A stretch of 64,000 nt of DNA, from NCBI GenBank assembly GCA_913778505.1, contig CAJYWD010000029.1, positions 62,001 to 126,000 on the forward strand, written 5' to 3'. Source of the DNA: an uncultured Chryseobacterium sp. (GTDB lineage Bacteria; Bacteroidota; Bacteroidia; Flavobacteriales; Weeksellaceae). A program made the translations under genes and the position numbers. Below, one piece after another: positions 6,404-15,446 of the stretch. Numbering within the stretch: position 1 is the first letter of the stretch; every line of letters starts with the position of its first letter. Below the pieces are notes generated by a model. It made no database searches and had not been told where the DNA came from. It saw only the letters and a list, made by a program, of their open reading frames with translations.

Positions 6404-8851
6404 TTGAAAAATTTTATTCTTTTCATTCTCTTCTTTCTGCCGGTTTTGGCTTTTTCTCAGATCAATCTCAAAGTACTGGACGAAGATGGCAAATCCGTGG
6501 CCAATGCGGAGGTCATCTATAATAATCAAACTTATCAGACCGACGGTAATGGCGTTGTGAAAATTCCATTAGCTACCACAGAGCAGGAACTGAAGGTGCA
6601 AAAAGAAAATTTCAAAGGCTTTTCAAAAGTTATCAAAACTTCGCCAAGGTCACAGTCCATCAATGTTTTGTTTTTGCCCGTTGCCAGGGAAAACGAAATT
6701 CAGGAAGTGGTGTTCCGGAAAAGAGCCAAACAGACCACCAATGATTTGACATCCGTAGAGATCTCTGCGAAGGAAGCACAGACGGTCATTTCGCTTGGAG
6801 GCGGTGTGGAGAGTTTGATTAAAAGCTTACCTTCCGTCAACTCCAATGCAGAGCTAAGTTCGCAATACATGGTACGCGGCGGAAATTACGATGAGAATTT
6901 GATTTATATTAATGATATCGAGCTTTACAGACCATTCCTGGTGCGTAACTCGCTGCAGGAAGGGATGAGTATCATCAATCCCGATATGGTTTCTACCATT
7001 AACTTTTCCCCTGGCGGTTTTGAGCCGAGGTACGGCGATAAGATGTCCTCTGCGCTTAATATTTATTACAGACAGCCTGAGAAATTCGAACTTTCCGGCG
7101 AGGCCAGTTTAATAGGCGGCAGGCTGACGACAGGTTTTGCATCCAAGGATAAAAAATTCACAGGACTTATTTCCGGCCGCTACAGAAATACCAATCTGGT
7201 GCTCAATACCCTGAATGAAGACACGGACTTTAATCCGCAGTACTACGATCTGCAATCCTACCTCAATTATCAGTTTAATGATAAATGGTCTCTATCTTTC
7301 CTGGGTTACTTTGCTAAAAATGATTATCAAATGGTTCCCAAACAGAAGGAAGTGGATTTCGGAAGTCTGCTGAGACCCATGAGGCTTACCGTATTCTACA
7401 ACGGTCAGGAAGATGACGAGTACAAAAATATGATGGGAACGGTGAGTGTGAACTTCAAACCAAGCAAAAAATGGCAGTTCACTTTGGATAATTTTGCTTA
7501 CCAGAACCGTGAGAGGGAGTATTATTCCCTGGCTTCCGGCTATATTCTGGAAGCATTTGACGAAGAGGGAAATCCGGTTGCAGGTTATGATGCTGGTGGA
7601 CAGATAGATCACGCCAGAAATGACTTATTAGTTAGAGTAGTGGGATCTCAGTTCAGAACCAAATTTTCTCCGGATGTGAATACGGATATTGAAGTCGGTG
7701 CTAAGTTTGAGCGCGAAACCATCAAGGATTTTACCAATGAATGGCAGTTCGTGGATTCTATCGGTTACAGCAATCCTCGGGATTTCGTGATTCCGGGACA
7801 GCTGGATACATCGGATCTGAACTTAAAATATCATATCGCAGGACAGAATAACATCACTCCGACAAGAATCTCGGCATACGCCCAGTTTTCGAAAAAGTTT
7901 TACTGGGGAAATAACCGGGTTTTTGTAAACGGTGGTGCGAGGATTCAGAACTGGAGTTTCAACAGCCAGACGCTCTTCAGCCCACGGGCGCAGATTGCCA
8001 TCAAACCAAACTGGGATATGGATATGCTGTTCCGTGTTTCCGGCGGCGTCTATTACCAGGCACCTTTTTACAAGGAAATCAAAGATCTCACAGGCGCATT
8101 CAATTCTAATATTGAAGCTCAGAAATCCTATCAGATCATTGTTGCTAATGATTACGAATTTCAGATTGGCAGCAGCAAAGATAGAAAGCCATTCAAGCTG
8201 ACTACAGAAGCTTATTACAAAAAAATGGAAAACCTGATTCCGTATTATCTGGACAATGTAAGAATCCGATATGCCGGAAAGAACAATGCCGAAGGCTATG
8301 CCTATGGTTTGGATGCCAGATTATTCGGGCAGTTTGTTCCGGGCGTAGATTCCTGGGTTTCCGCAAGCTATGCCAGAGTTTATGAAAACATCGATGGCCG
8401 TGGCTATATCCCGAGACCGACCGATCAGCGCTTCCGTTTCTCCATGTTCTACCAGGATTATATGCCGAAGTTTCCGAGCATGCGTGTGAACCTTACCTTG
8501 ACATTTGCCAGCGGTATCAATTCCGGGACACCCGTTTCCTTTGACAGCGCAGGACTTCCGGACTATTACGCAGCTTACCGTTATCAGAAAACATTGCCGT
8601 CATACAAAAGAGTGGATATCGGTCTGACGAAAGTTTTTATTGATCAAAAAGATAACAAGGCGAGCGGAACATTCTGGAGAAATTTTAAGGAATTGACCTT
8701 AGGTGTTCAGATCTTTAACGCATTCAATATCAACAATACGATTGCCAACCAATGGATCAGTGATGTTAATTCTTCACCGAGTGTTTACTATCCTGTGCCC
8801 GTGAGGCTGACCGGAAGATTCTTCAACGTAACCCTTGGCTTCAAACTTTAA
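6404..8851 (+). CDS. TonB-dependent outer-membrane receptor with carboxypeptidase-like N-domain
   Basis: A TTG start gives a good signal peptide (MKNFILFILFFLPVLAFSQ, residues 1-19). Next come a carboxypeptidase-regulatory-like beta domain (about 20-90), a plug domain (about 125-225, with SLPSVN, MVRGGNYDENLIYIND and GGFEPRYGDKMSS) and a beta barrel to residue 815 ending VTLGFKL. It is shorter than most SusC proteins and has no SusD partner, so it more likely imports a metal chelate or small nutrient than a polysaccharide; the substrate cannot be read from sequence. No ATG lies near the signal peptide, so TTG is the likely start. A small membrane-protein gene follows after four bases. Confidence 0.88.
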   Translation: MKNFILFILFFLPVLAFSQINLKVLDEDGKSVANAEVIYNNQTYQTDGNGVVKIPLATTEQELKVQKENFKGFSKVIKTSPRSQSINVLFLPVARENEIQEVVFRKRAKQTTNDLTSVEISAKEAQTVISLGGGVESLIKSLPSVNSNAELSSQYMVRGGNYDENLIYINDIELYRPFLVRNSLQEGMSIINPDMVSTINFSPGGFEPRYGDKMSSALNIYYRQPEKFELSGEASLIGGRLTTGFASKDKKFTGLISGRYRNTNLVLNTLNEDTDFNPQYYDLQSYLNYQFNDKWSLSFLGYFAKNDYQMVPKQKEVDFGSLLRPMRLTVFYNGQEDDEYKNMMGTVSVNFKPSKKWQFTLDNFAYQNREREYYSLASGYILEAFDEEGNPVAGYDAGGQIDHARNDLLVRVVGSQFRTKFSPDVNTDIEVGAKFERETIKDFTNEWQFVDSIGYSNPRDFVIPGQLDTSDLNLKYHIAGQNNITPTRISAYAQFSKKFYWGNNRVFVNGGARIQNWSFNSQTLFSPRAQIAIKPNWDMDMLFRVSGGVYYQAPFYKEIKDLTGAFNSNIEAQKSYQIIVANDYEFQIGSSKDRKPFKLTTEAYYKKMENLIPYYLDNVRIRYAGKNNAEGYAYGLDARLFGQFVPGVDSWVSASYARVYENIDGRGYIPRPTDQRFRFSMFYQDYMPKFPSMRVNLTLTFASGINSGTPVSFDSAGLPDYYAAYRYQKTLPSYKRVDIGLTKVFIDQKDNKASGTFWRNFKELTLGVQIFNAFNINNTIANQWISDVNSSPSVYYPVPVRLTGRFFNVTLGFKL

Positions 8852-8855
8852 TAGT

Positions 8856-9107
8856 ATGAAAAACACCGACAAACTTTCCGATCTGAGCAATGAAGAATTG
8901 ATGAAGAAACTCAAAGTTGCCAAAACGATATATGTCGTGTTTTTTGCCGTATTTATCATCATGCTGGCGACCTGCCTGTATCTCACTTACAGCCAGGGTT
9001 TCAGTGTTTTCACCATGCTGCCGATCTGTTTTATCCCGATCATGATTGCCAACATCATGAGTTACGGCAAGGTGAGAGAAGAAGCCAGGTCCAGAAAACT
9101 GATGTGA
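8856..9107 (+). CDS. Small membrane protein of unknown function
   Basis: An 83-residue protein. A charged helix (residues 1-22, DLSNEELMKKLKVAK) precedes two hydrophobic segments (about 24-46 and 52-70), and the C-terminus is basic. The start is the ATG four bases after the receptor stop, which suggests co-transcription. I do not recognise a family. Confidence 0.7.
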   Translation: MKNTDKLSDLSNEELMKKLKVAKTIYVVFFAVFIIMLATCLYLTYSQGFSVFTMLPICFIPIMIANIMSYGKVREEARSRKLM

Positions 9108-9116
9108 ATAATAACG

Positions 9117-9148
9117 AAAAAAAACTTCCGGGAGCGGAATTTTTTTTT
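9117..9148 (+). terminator. Terminator after the receptor operon
   Basis: Stem TTCCG/CGGAA with loop GGAG, preceded by an A run and followed by nine T. It could also serve the convergent C40 gene. Confidence 0.65.
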
Positions 9149-9150
9149 GT

Positions 9151-9867
9151 TTAGAAATAAGATCTGATAAAACGGAGCTTATGTGTATGCCTGTTCTGAT
9201 CTTTATTAAATATGCCGGAAGAATCCAGACTGTCGATGCGGACTTTGCCATGAGCGTGGATGATTTTCTGATCAGCCAGAATAAAACCAACGTGGATGAT
9301 TCGGCCTTCTGCATTCTCGAAAAAAGCCAGATCTCCGGGTTTCGCTTCTGCGATGAAGGTTAACGCTTCTCCCAGTTCAGCCTGCTGGTAAGTGTCCCGT
9401 GGGATTTTAATGCCATGAATTTTATAGACCATCTGCGTAAAGCCGCTGCAGTCTATGCCGAAAAAGCTTTTGCCGCCCCAGAGATAAGGCACATTCAGGA
9501 ATTCCCTGGCACAGTTAACGATACTATCGCTCAGGTCATGCCCTCGCGTGGGAGATGTGGTTTCAAAATTCACTTCGGAACCCATAGAGAGAAGCACTTT
9601 TCCGCTTTCCGTCATGGTGGACTGAAAAGGTTCTTTCACAAGGTTTATTTTTCTTGAACTTAAAAAGTCTTCGGAGACCGCCGAGATCTGTTTGGTGTCC
9701 ATCCATGCTTCATAATTGTCGTAGTGCGTAACGATTTTGGTCCAGTTATCTCTCACCTCAATGATATCCGCAGATTCTCCGTAAAGAAGTTGTGATACGA
9801 TTTCGCTTTTGTCGGAACTGTCTGCTCTTAGCGGGGCGATGGAAACATTGCAAATACCTTTTGTCAT
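9151..9867 (-). CDS. NlpC/P60 (C40) peptidase with N-terminal SH3-like domain
   Basis: A 238-residue putative cell-wall peptidase of the gamma-D-glutamyl-diamino acid endopeptidase type. Residues 1-65 look like a bacterial SH3 domain (MTKGICNVSIAPLRADSSDK). The catalytic domain is at about 115-235, with nucleophile in GIDCSGFTQ, histidine in IIHVGFIL and the third residue in HAHGKV. No signal peptide is visible, so it is either cytoplasmic, acting in peptide recycling, or exported by an unseen route. It is monocistronic, between a convergent operon and the O-methyltransferase gene. Confidence 0.88.
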   Translation of the reverse strand: MTKGICNVSIAPLRADSSDKSEIVSQLLYGESADIIEVRDNWTKIVTHYDNYEAWMDTKQISAVSEDFLSSRKINLVKEPFQSTMTESGKVLLSMGSEVNFETTSPTRGHDLSDSIVNCAREFLNVPYLWGGKSFFGIDCSGFTQMVYKIHGIKIPRDTYQQAELGEALTFIAEAKPGDLAFFENAEGRIIHVGFILADQKIIHAHGKVRIDSLDSSGIFNKDQNRHTHKLRFIRSYF

Positions 9868-9949
9868 AGCTTAATTGAGGATTTAATGGATTGGAAATCG
9901 AGAAATTAATCACTTGTTTTTGGAACGTTTTTAATCATTTCCCTGTGGT

Positions 9950-10597
9950 TTATTTCTTTCTGATAAGGTGCAATCCGTCCCGCAAAGGTAAGATTAGATT
10001 TTCAAAATCAGGATCTTCGGCGATGATTTTATTCACAAGTTTGATCTGTTCTGTCTGTTTGTCTTTTGGGTTGTTTTCAAGGACTTTGCCGTACCAAAGC
10101 ACGTTATCGATCAGAATGATACTTCCGGAACGGAGATTAGGCTTGATGAGTTTCAGATATTCTGCGTAACTTTCTTTGTCTGCATCAATGAAAATCAGAT
10201 CCCAGACTTTATCCAGTTTTTGGATTTCTTCTTTCGCATCACCAATGATGAATTCGATTTGGTCCCTGTAATCGCTTTCGGCAAAGTATTTTTTCGGAAT
10301 ATAAGCGAGATCCTCATTTTTATCGATAGTATAAATTTTACCGTCTTTTGGCAAACCTTCTGCGATGCTCAGGGCGGCATAACCGGTAAAGGTTCCGATT
10401 TCCAGAACATTTTTCGGCTGGACAATGTGCGATAAAATGCTCAGAAGACGGCCTTGCAGGTAACCGGAGATCATGTGTGGCTGCGTGGTTTTCCGGTAGG
10501 TTTCCTTTCTTAATTTTCTGAGAATGACAGGTTCTTCGGAAGCGGTTTCTTCCAGATAGCGGTCCATTTCTTTATCTAATTCTTCGAAATAACTCAT
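9950..10597 (-). CDS. SAM-dependent O-methyltransferase
   Basis: A 215-residue class I methyltransferase of the small catechol/caffeoyl-CoA O-methyltransferase family. The SAM site is at about residues 60-75 (VLEIGTFTGYAALSIAEGLP), the acidic strand at TIDKNED, and the metal/substrate motif at IFIDADKESY near 137, followed by IDNVLWYGKV. The substrate is unknown; relatives methylate catechols or cell-wall and secondary metabolites. The upstream region holds a minus-strand TAACTTTG and four ATTCAAn heptamers just before the ATG. Confidence 0.85.
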   Translation of the reverse strand: MSYFEELDKEMDRYLEETASEEPVILRKLRKETYRKTTQPHMISGYLQGRLLSILSHIVQPKNVLEIGTFTGYAALSIAEGLPKDGKIYTIDKNEDLAYIPKKYFAESDYRDQIEFIIGDAKEEIQKLDKVWDLIFIDADKESYAEYLKLIKPNLRSGSIILIDNVLWYGKVLENNPKDKQTEQIKLVNKIIAEDPDFENLILPLRDGLHLIRKK

Positions 10598-10602
10598 GAG
10601 GA

Positions 10603-10630
10603 GTTCAGGATTTAAAATTCAATATTCAAA
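10603..10630 (-). repeat. Heptamer array before the O-methyltransferase start
   Basis: Four 7-bp units on the plus strand, GTTCAGG, ATTTAAA, ATTCAAT and ATTCAAA, starting six bases upstream of the minus-strand ATG. Confidence 0.6.
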
Positions 10631-10634
10631 GTTA
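10627..10634 (-). promoter_or_regulatory. -7 element of the O-methyltransferase gene
   Basis: TAACTTTG on the minus strand, 29 bases before the start codon, overlapping the end of the heptamer tract. Confidence 0.5.
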
Positions 10635-10680
10635 ATGTAATTTGAATTGATAACCGAATCTGGTTTCGATGACCAATCCG

Positions 10681-10752
10681 CAGCCCGACTTGAGCGGTTA
10701 TCCTTTTTGCGAGAGGCCATGCCGAGCAAAAAGATAATAGCGGAAGGCGGAA
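10681..10752. repeat. Palindromic repeat family A, copy 1
   Basis: The left arm CCCGACTTGAGCGGTTATCC runs into TTTTTGC, and the right arm is GCAAAAAGATAATAGCGGAA. The loop is itself a small hairpin (GGC/GCC). The same arms (ATCCTTTTT ... AAAAAGATA, AGCGGA-like flanks) recur at 53409-53514 around a different loop. It lies 3' of the OmpA gene. Confidence 0.75.
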
Positions 10753-10805
10753 ATTGCTGCCATAATCAAAAATATTAAAATGCACTGCGACGAAGTCAAT
10801 AGCTG

Positions 10806-10839
10806 CCAAAAAAAAACCTCGCCATTTCTGACAAGGTTT
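10806..10839 (-). terminator. Terminator of the OmpA-family gene
   Basis: On the minus strand AAACCTTG and CGAGGTTT form an 8-bp stem with one G-U pair, followed by a run of nine T. Confidence 0.65.
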
Positions 10840-10887
10840 AGTTTCTAAATTCTGAATGAATATTAATTATCATTCATATTTTATCAT

Positions 10888-11724
10888 TTATTTTTTAACC
10901 GGAGCGATGTCCATGAGCTTCATAAATTCATCAAGCTTCGGCATAATGATGATTTCCGTTCTACGGTTTTCGCTACGTCCGGAAACTGATGCGTTGGTCG
11001 TTTTAGGATTGTATTCGCCTCTACCACCTGCGGTAATTCTGTTAGGATTTACACCAAACTGGTTCTGAAGAACCTTCGCAACGGCTGTAGCTCTCAATGC
11101 GGAAAGATCCCAGTTATCTCTTGGTGCGTTGGCGCTGCTCAATGGTGTATTATCCGTGTTACCTTCAATTAAGACGCTGTACGTATCATAATCGTTGATC
11201 ACTTTCGCAACTTTTGCCAAGACGTCTGCTGCAGCCGGCTGGATGTCATATTTCCCAACCTGGTAAAGCATCTTGTCGGATAATGAAATCAGTACGACAC
11301 CTTTCAGAACTTTGACGTCTACATCCTGATCTGCGACATTGTCCAGTGAACGTTTCAGTTTGTTAGACAAAGCCAAATTCAAACTGTCGTTTCTGCTTTT
11401 ACCGGAAATCAGCTGCTTGATGTAAGCATTGGAAGCGTTGATCTCGCCTACCAATTTGTCAATATTGGCAGAACCTTTTCCTGCATTGGAAAGACAGGCA
11501 TCCAGGCTGGATTTCAGCGCATTGTTTTGTCCTAGTAGTAAGTCGTTCTGACCTTTCAGAGAAGAATTTTCACCTTTCAAATCCTGGATTTGGCGCATTC
11601 TTTCGCCGGCATCCTCCACACATTGTTTGTAGTTTAGATTCAGGGCGTCGAATTGCTTTTTGCTGACACACGATGCAAGGGATAGTCCCACAGCGGCCAT
11701 TGTCAAAATTTTAAATAATCTCAT
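10888..11724 (-). CDS. OmpA-family peptidoglycan-associated lipoprotein
   Basis: A 278-residue protein with a lipoprotein signal (MRLFKILTMAAVGLSLASC), the lipidated Cys being residue 19. Residues about 35-90 form a coiled coil (DLKGENSSLKGQNDLLLGQN). An OmpA C-terminal domain spans about 140-265. It contains the peptidoglycan-binding pattern VLIEGNTDN, NWDLSALRA and ITAGGRGEYNP...RSENRRTEI, so it should anchor the outer membrane to the wall. The frame is open for 20 codons upstream, but only the internal ATG gives a clean signal peptide. Monocistronic, with its own terminator. Confidence 0.9.
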   Translation of the reverse strand: MRLFKILTMAAVGLSLASCVSKKQFDALNLNYKQCVEDAGERMRQIQDLKGENSSLKGQNDLLLGQNNALKSSLDACLSNAGKGSANIDKLVGEINASNAYIKQLISGKSRNDSLNLALSNKLKRSLDNVADQDVDVKVLKGVVLISLSDKMLYQVGKYDIQPAAADVLAKVAKVINDYDTYSVLIEGNTDNTPLSSANAPRDNWDLSALRATAVAKVLQNQFGVNPNRITAGGRGEYNPKTTNASVSGRSENRRTEIIIMPKLDEFMKLMDIAPVKK

Positions 11725-11802
11725 AGTAAAATATTTAATTTGTTCTTTATTGCGTTGGAAGTGTACATTCAAAAATCGTTTCAAAAGTAAGGATTATTGC
11801 TG

Positions 11803-11810
11803 TACCTTTG
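11803..11810 (+). promoter_or_regulatory. -7 element of tilS
   Basis: TACCTTTG, 31 bases before the GTG start. No convincing -33 TTTG is seen. Confidence 0.5.
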
Positions 11811-11841
11811 TGTTTATAACCCGTTATGACATTATAAAATT

Positions 11842-13137
11842 GTGTTAACTGTCTTAAAATTTCAGAATATTCTGAAGCGATTTCTGCCTCTACCGCATCA
11901 AAAAACATACCTTTTGGCTGTGAGCGGTGGTGTGGATTCCATGGTTCTTGCCGAGCTTTTCAGGTTTTCTGATCTCAAATTTCAGGTGGCGCACATGAAT
12001 TATCATCTTAGAAATGAGGATTCTAACCTGGATCAGAAACTGGTGGCGGACTTTTGTAAGCGGCATCAGATTCCCTTCCATTTGTATGACGTCTCGGAGA
12101 AAGACCAGCGACCTGAAAATTCTATTCAGAATTGGGCGAGAGATCTGAGGTATCAATTTTTCAGGCAAGTGCAGGAAAAGGAAAATCTTGATTTTCTAGT
12201 TACAGCGCATCACCTAAACGACCAGTTGGAAACGTTTATCATTAACCTTTCCAAAGCATCCGGCGTCAGAGGTTTGAGCGGCATCCCGCAAAACGGAAAC
12301 GAAATTATTCGTCCGCTTCTGGACTTTTCTAAGGAAGAAATTTATGATTTTGCTAAAGAACATCAAATCGATTTCCGGGAAGACCAGTCCAATCAGAAAA
12401 CCGATTATCTGAGGAATAAAATCCGACACCATATTGTTCCTGAATTGGAAAAAATCAATCCGGATTTTCTGACGAATTTTTCAAGAAGTATCCAATTTAT
12501 TCAGCAAGCAAAAGATTTTATCAGTGATTCGGTTGATGGAAAGATTGAGCTGCTCAAAACAAATTCCAACGACACTCCGATCATTATAGATAAACAAAAA
12601 TTCTCCGAAGAATCTGAATTGATCCGGTATGAAATTTTGAGAAGATTTGGGTTTCATGATGAAAGAGAAATGCAGAAAATTTTTACTGCACAAACTGGAG
12701 GTTCATTCTTCAATTCTGAGTTTCAGTTGATCATTAATAGAAATGAGTTGATTTTTAGTGAGAAGTTACAAGTCAGAAATGAGCAGTTAAAGGAAATAAC
12801 ACTTCAGATTGTTGAAAATGAAATCGTGATTCCTGATGGTATTAAAATGGAAATCCAGGAATTTGGAAACTGTTTTTGGAAAATTGATCAACATAAAATT
12901 CAGTTGCCTATTAAATTGAGAAAAAAGAAAGAAGGCGATTTGTTTTTCCCTATCGGAATGATTGGGAAAAAGAAAATTTCAAAGTTTTTTAAGGATGAAA
13001 AATTGTCTATTTTAGCCAAGCAAAAAATCTGGCTTCTTTGTGATGCTGATGATCAGATCCTGGGCGTTTTGCCTTTCCGTCAGGACGGGAGATCTGCGTC
13101 AGAAAATTTAGAAACAGAATTAATTTTAGATATATAA
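11842..13137 (+). CDS. tilS: tRNA(Ile)-lysidine synthase
   Basis: A 431-residue protein that attaches lysine to C34 of the CAU-anticodon tRNA-Ile, switching it from Met to Ile decoding; essential. The PP-loop is SGGVDSM at residues 28-34, followed by HMNYHLR, ENSIQNWARDLRYQF and TAHHLNDQLETFI, all typical of TilS. The C-terminal substrate-binding domain includes KLRKKKEGD. The start is a GTG at 11842 because no in-frame ATG precedes the PP-loop. Residues near 308-318 (EKLQVRNEQLK) are encoded by a tract with a weak 7-bp period. Confidence 0.93.
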   Translation: MLTVLKFQNILKRFLPLPHQKTYLLAVSGGVDSMVLAELFRFSDLKFQVAHMNYHLRNEDSNLDQKLVADFCKRHQIPFHLYDVSEKDQRPENSIQNWARDLRYQFFRQVQEKENLDFLVTAHHLNDQLETFIINLSKASGVRGLSGIPQNGNEIIRPLLDFSKEEIYDFAKEHQIDFREDQSNQKTDYLRNKIRHHIVPELEKINPDFLTNFSRSIQFIQQAKDFISDSVDGKIELLKTNSNDTPIIIDKQKFSEESELIRYEILRRFGFHDEREMQKIFTAQTGGSFFNSEFQLIINRNELIFSEKLQVRNEQLKEITLQIVENEIVIPDGIKMEIQEFGNCFWKIDQHKIQLPIKLRKKKEGDLFFPIGMIGKKKISKFFKDEKLSILAKQKIWLLCDADDQILGVLPFRQDGRSASENLETELILDI

Positions 13138-13186
13138 TTATTAAACCATAATTTTGCGTTTCCGGAGGCCTCTCAGTAATATTTTG

Positions 13187-13203
13187 ATTCCTGCGGAATG
13201 ACA
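13187..13203. repeat. Short palindromic GATTC repeat
   Basis: ATTCCTGCGGAATGAC contains the palindrome ATTCC/GGAAT and resembles the GTCATTC...GAATC repeats elsewhere in the window. It lies in the tilS-dsbD gap. Confidence 0.4.
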
Positions 13204-13239
13204 AACCCTCTGAATGATTGTGGTTAAAACTAAATAAAA

Positions 13240-15309
13240 ATGAAAGATCTAAAACTGGTGTTGTCGACACTTTTTATATTAATAATTACCCTTTACAACG
13301 CACAGATTACGACGCCGGTCAAGTTTAAGTTGGATGTCAATCCGGTTGGTAAAGAGGAATACGAAGCGGTGTTGACCGGAACTATCAAGGATACGTGGCA
13401 TGTCTATTCGAAAGATTTGCCCCCAGATTCCGGAATTCCGACAGAATTTAAAATTTCATCCGAAGATGGAATCCAGCTGATTGGAAAAGTCCAGGAAATC
13501 GGGAAAAAGCATGATGAATTTTCGGAAGCTTTCGGCGCTCAGATCGTTTATTATTCCAATAAAGTGGTTTTCAAGCAGAAATTCAAGCCGAAAGATCCTT
13601 CGAAACCGGTGAGCATTACGGCGGAAATAATGTTTCAAACTTGTAATGACCGCGTTTGTCTGGCTCCGGAAACACTGGAGTTCGAAAAGCGTATTGAAGG
13701 CACTAAAACGTCCGCAACCGAGAAAATCCCAGAATCTGAGAAAGACTCTGTTTATGAAGTGGCTCCGGCAGGAGAAGTGGGAACAGTTCTCAAACCTACA
13801 ACCGTTGCGACACCAGATCTGCCTAAACAGGACGGATTGAAAATCAATTCTTTAGACTTCAAAAATCCTTTGACGAATTGCGGAACTGAGCAACAGAAAC
13901 CGGCTAATGATAATTGGCTTGTTTTAGGTTTAGGGTTTTTGGGCGGACTAATTGCGTTATTAACGCCCTGCGTTTTTCCGATGATCCCGTTGACGGTTTC
14001 ATTCTTTACAAAAGGCAATAAAGACAAGGCTAAAGGCAAGCGGGATGCGTTTATTTATGGGTTTTTCATTTTGCTGATTTTCGTATTGTTAAGTATTCCG
14101 TTCCATATTATTGACGGGATTTCGGGAAATATTTTCAATCAGATTTCTACCAATATCTGGCTAAATCTATTTTTCTTTGCGATATTCTTATTCTTTGCCC
14201 TGAGTTTTTTCGGGTATTACGAAATTACTTTGCCAAGTTCCATTGCCAATAAATCTTCCAAGGCGGAAGAAGCGGGCGGCATCATTGGCATTTTCTTTAT
14301 GGCATTGACTTTAGTCATCGTTTCATTCTCTTGTACAGGGCCAATTTTAGGAAGTCTGCTCGGTGGCGTGGTAGCGGGAGCAACCAATGTTCCAACCTTA
14401 CTGACATTTGCTTTGGCAGGATTCGGATTAGCCTGGGCATTGGTTTTCGGGTTGTTGGCGTTGTTTCCGCAGGCATTGCAGAGTTTACCGAAATCCGGAG
14501 GCTGGATGAACACGGTAAAAGTCGTTTTAGGATTTATAGAACTGGCTTTAGCTTTAAAATTCCTGTCCAAAGCCGACTTGGTTTCCAAAACGTTCTTTTT
14601 AAAGAGAGAATTGTTTATTGTGCTTTGGATCATCATTGCGATTGGGTTGGTGGTTTATTTATTCGGGAAAATACGCTTTCCGCACGATGACAAGAATCCG
14701 AAAATCAGTTTGGGAAGAAGAATTCTGGGCGTATTCGGGATCGTGTTTATCGCCTATCTGATTCAGGGATTGATACCTTCCGAGAAACCAAAATTGCAGA
14801 TGCTGAGCGGTATCCTTCCGCCGCTGAACGTGAGCTATCTTCATAAAGAAGAAGACGGCATTCTCGGATTGAAGCCGTATCACAACTATTTCGAGGCGAT
14901 TGAAGTTGCAAAAAAAGAAAACAAACCCGTGTTGATAGATTTCACAGGTTACGGCTGCGAAAACTGCCGTAAGATGGAAGAATTTGTATGGAGCCAGGAT
15001 GATGTTCTGCCGATGCTTCAGAATGATGTAATCATCGCTTCCGTTTATGTGGATGACAAAGAGGAATTACCGGAAAATGAACAAATCAAAATCGACATGG
15101 GCGATGGACAGAAGAAGAAAGTCAAAACGATTGGCGATAAGTGGAGTCTGTTCCAGCAAGTCAATTTTAACAATAATTCCCAGCCTCACTATGTTCTGGT
15201 AACGCCGGATCAGCAAGTCATTAATTCTCCGGTTTCAGGATATATGCCAAAAGAGGATTTTAAAAAGTTCCTTAAATGTGGTATTGAATATTTTAAAACT
15301 AAAAATTAG
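13240..15309 (+). CDS. dsbD: Thiol:disulfide interchange protein DsbD
   Basis: A 689-residue inner-membrane reductant conduit that passes electrons from cytoplasmic thioredoxin to periplasmic thiol proteins. Order: signal peptide (1-21), periplasmic alpha domain with the Cys pair CNDRVC near residue 135, a membrane domain of about eight segments starting with LLTPCVFPMIPLTVSFF near 240 and containing SCTGPILGSLLGG near 365, then a C-terminal thioredoxin domain with C573-E-N-C576. All three redox parts are intact. The lone exbD downstream is separated by 137 bases, so co-transcription is uncertain. Confidence 0.92.
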   Translation: MKDLKLVLSTLFILIITLYNAQITTPVKFKLDVNPVGKEEYEAVLTGTIKDTWHVYSKDLPPDSGIPTEFKISSEDGIQLIGKVQEIGKKHDEFSEAFGAQIVYYSNKVVFKQKFKPKDPSKPVSITAEIMFQTCNDRVCLAPETLEFEKRIEGTKTSATEKIPESEKDSVYEVAPAGEVGTVLKPTTVATPDLPKQDGLKINSLDFKNPLTNCGTEQQKPANDNWLVLGLGFLGGLIALLTPCVFPMIPLTVSFFTKGNKDKAKGKRDAFIYGFFILLIFVLLSIPFHIIDGISGNIFNQISTNIWLNLFFFAIFLFFALSFFGYYEITLPSSIANKSSKAEEAGGIIGIFFMALTLVIVSFSCTGPILGSLLGGVVAGATNVPTLLTFALAGFGLAWALVFGLLALFPQALQSLPKSGGWMNTVKVVLGFIELALALKFLSKADLVSKTFFLKRELFIVLWIIIAIGLVVYLFGKIRFPHDDKNPKISLGRRILGVFGIVFIAYLIQGLIPSEKPKLQMLSGILPPLNVSYLHKEEDGILGLKPYHNYFEAIEVAKKENKPVLIDFTGYGCENCRKMEEFVWSQDDVLPMLQNDVIIASVYVDDKEELPENEQIKIDMGDGQKKKVKTIGDKWSLFQQVNFNNNSQPHYVLVTPDQQVINSPVSGYMPKEDFKKFLKCGIEYFKTKN

Positions 15310-15446
15310 TATGCTGTAGATAGTTGTTTTGATAATTAGATAATGATTATTGTAAACAGGAATAAAATTTGCATTCCAATATCCATAATGATAACGAATC
15401 GTTATGGATTTTTATTTTATATTATCAACTACTAAAACTTAAAGCT

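Noticed and set aside
10888-11784. Start of the OmpA-family protein at 11784
   Set aside because: The 20 extra residues are charged and would bury the lipoprotein signal; the ATG at 11724 gives a standard one.
12764-12791. Definite heptamer array within tilS
   Set aside because: Four units (AGTTACA, AGTCAGA, AATGAGC, AGTTAAA) share too few positions to exclude chance; mentioned only as a possible case.
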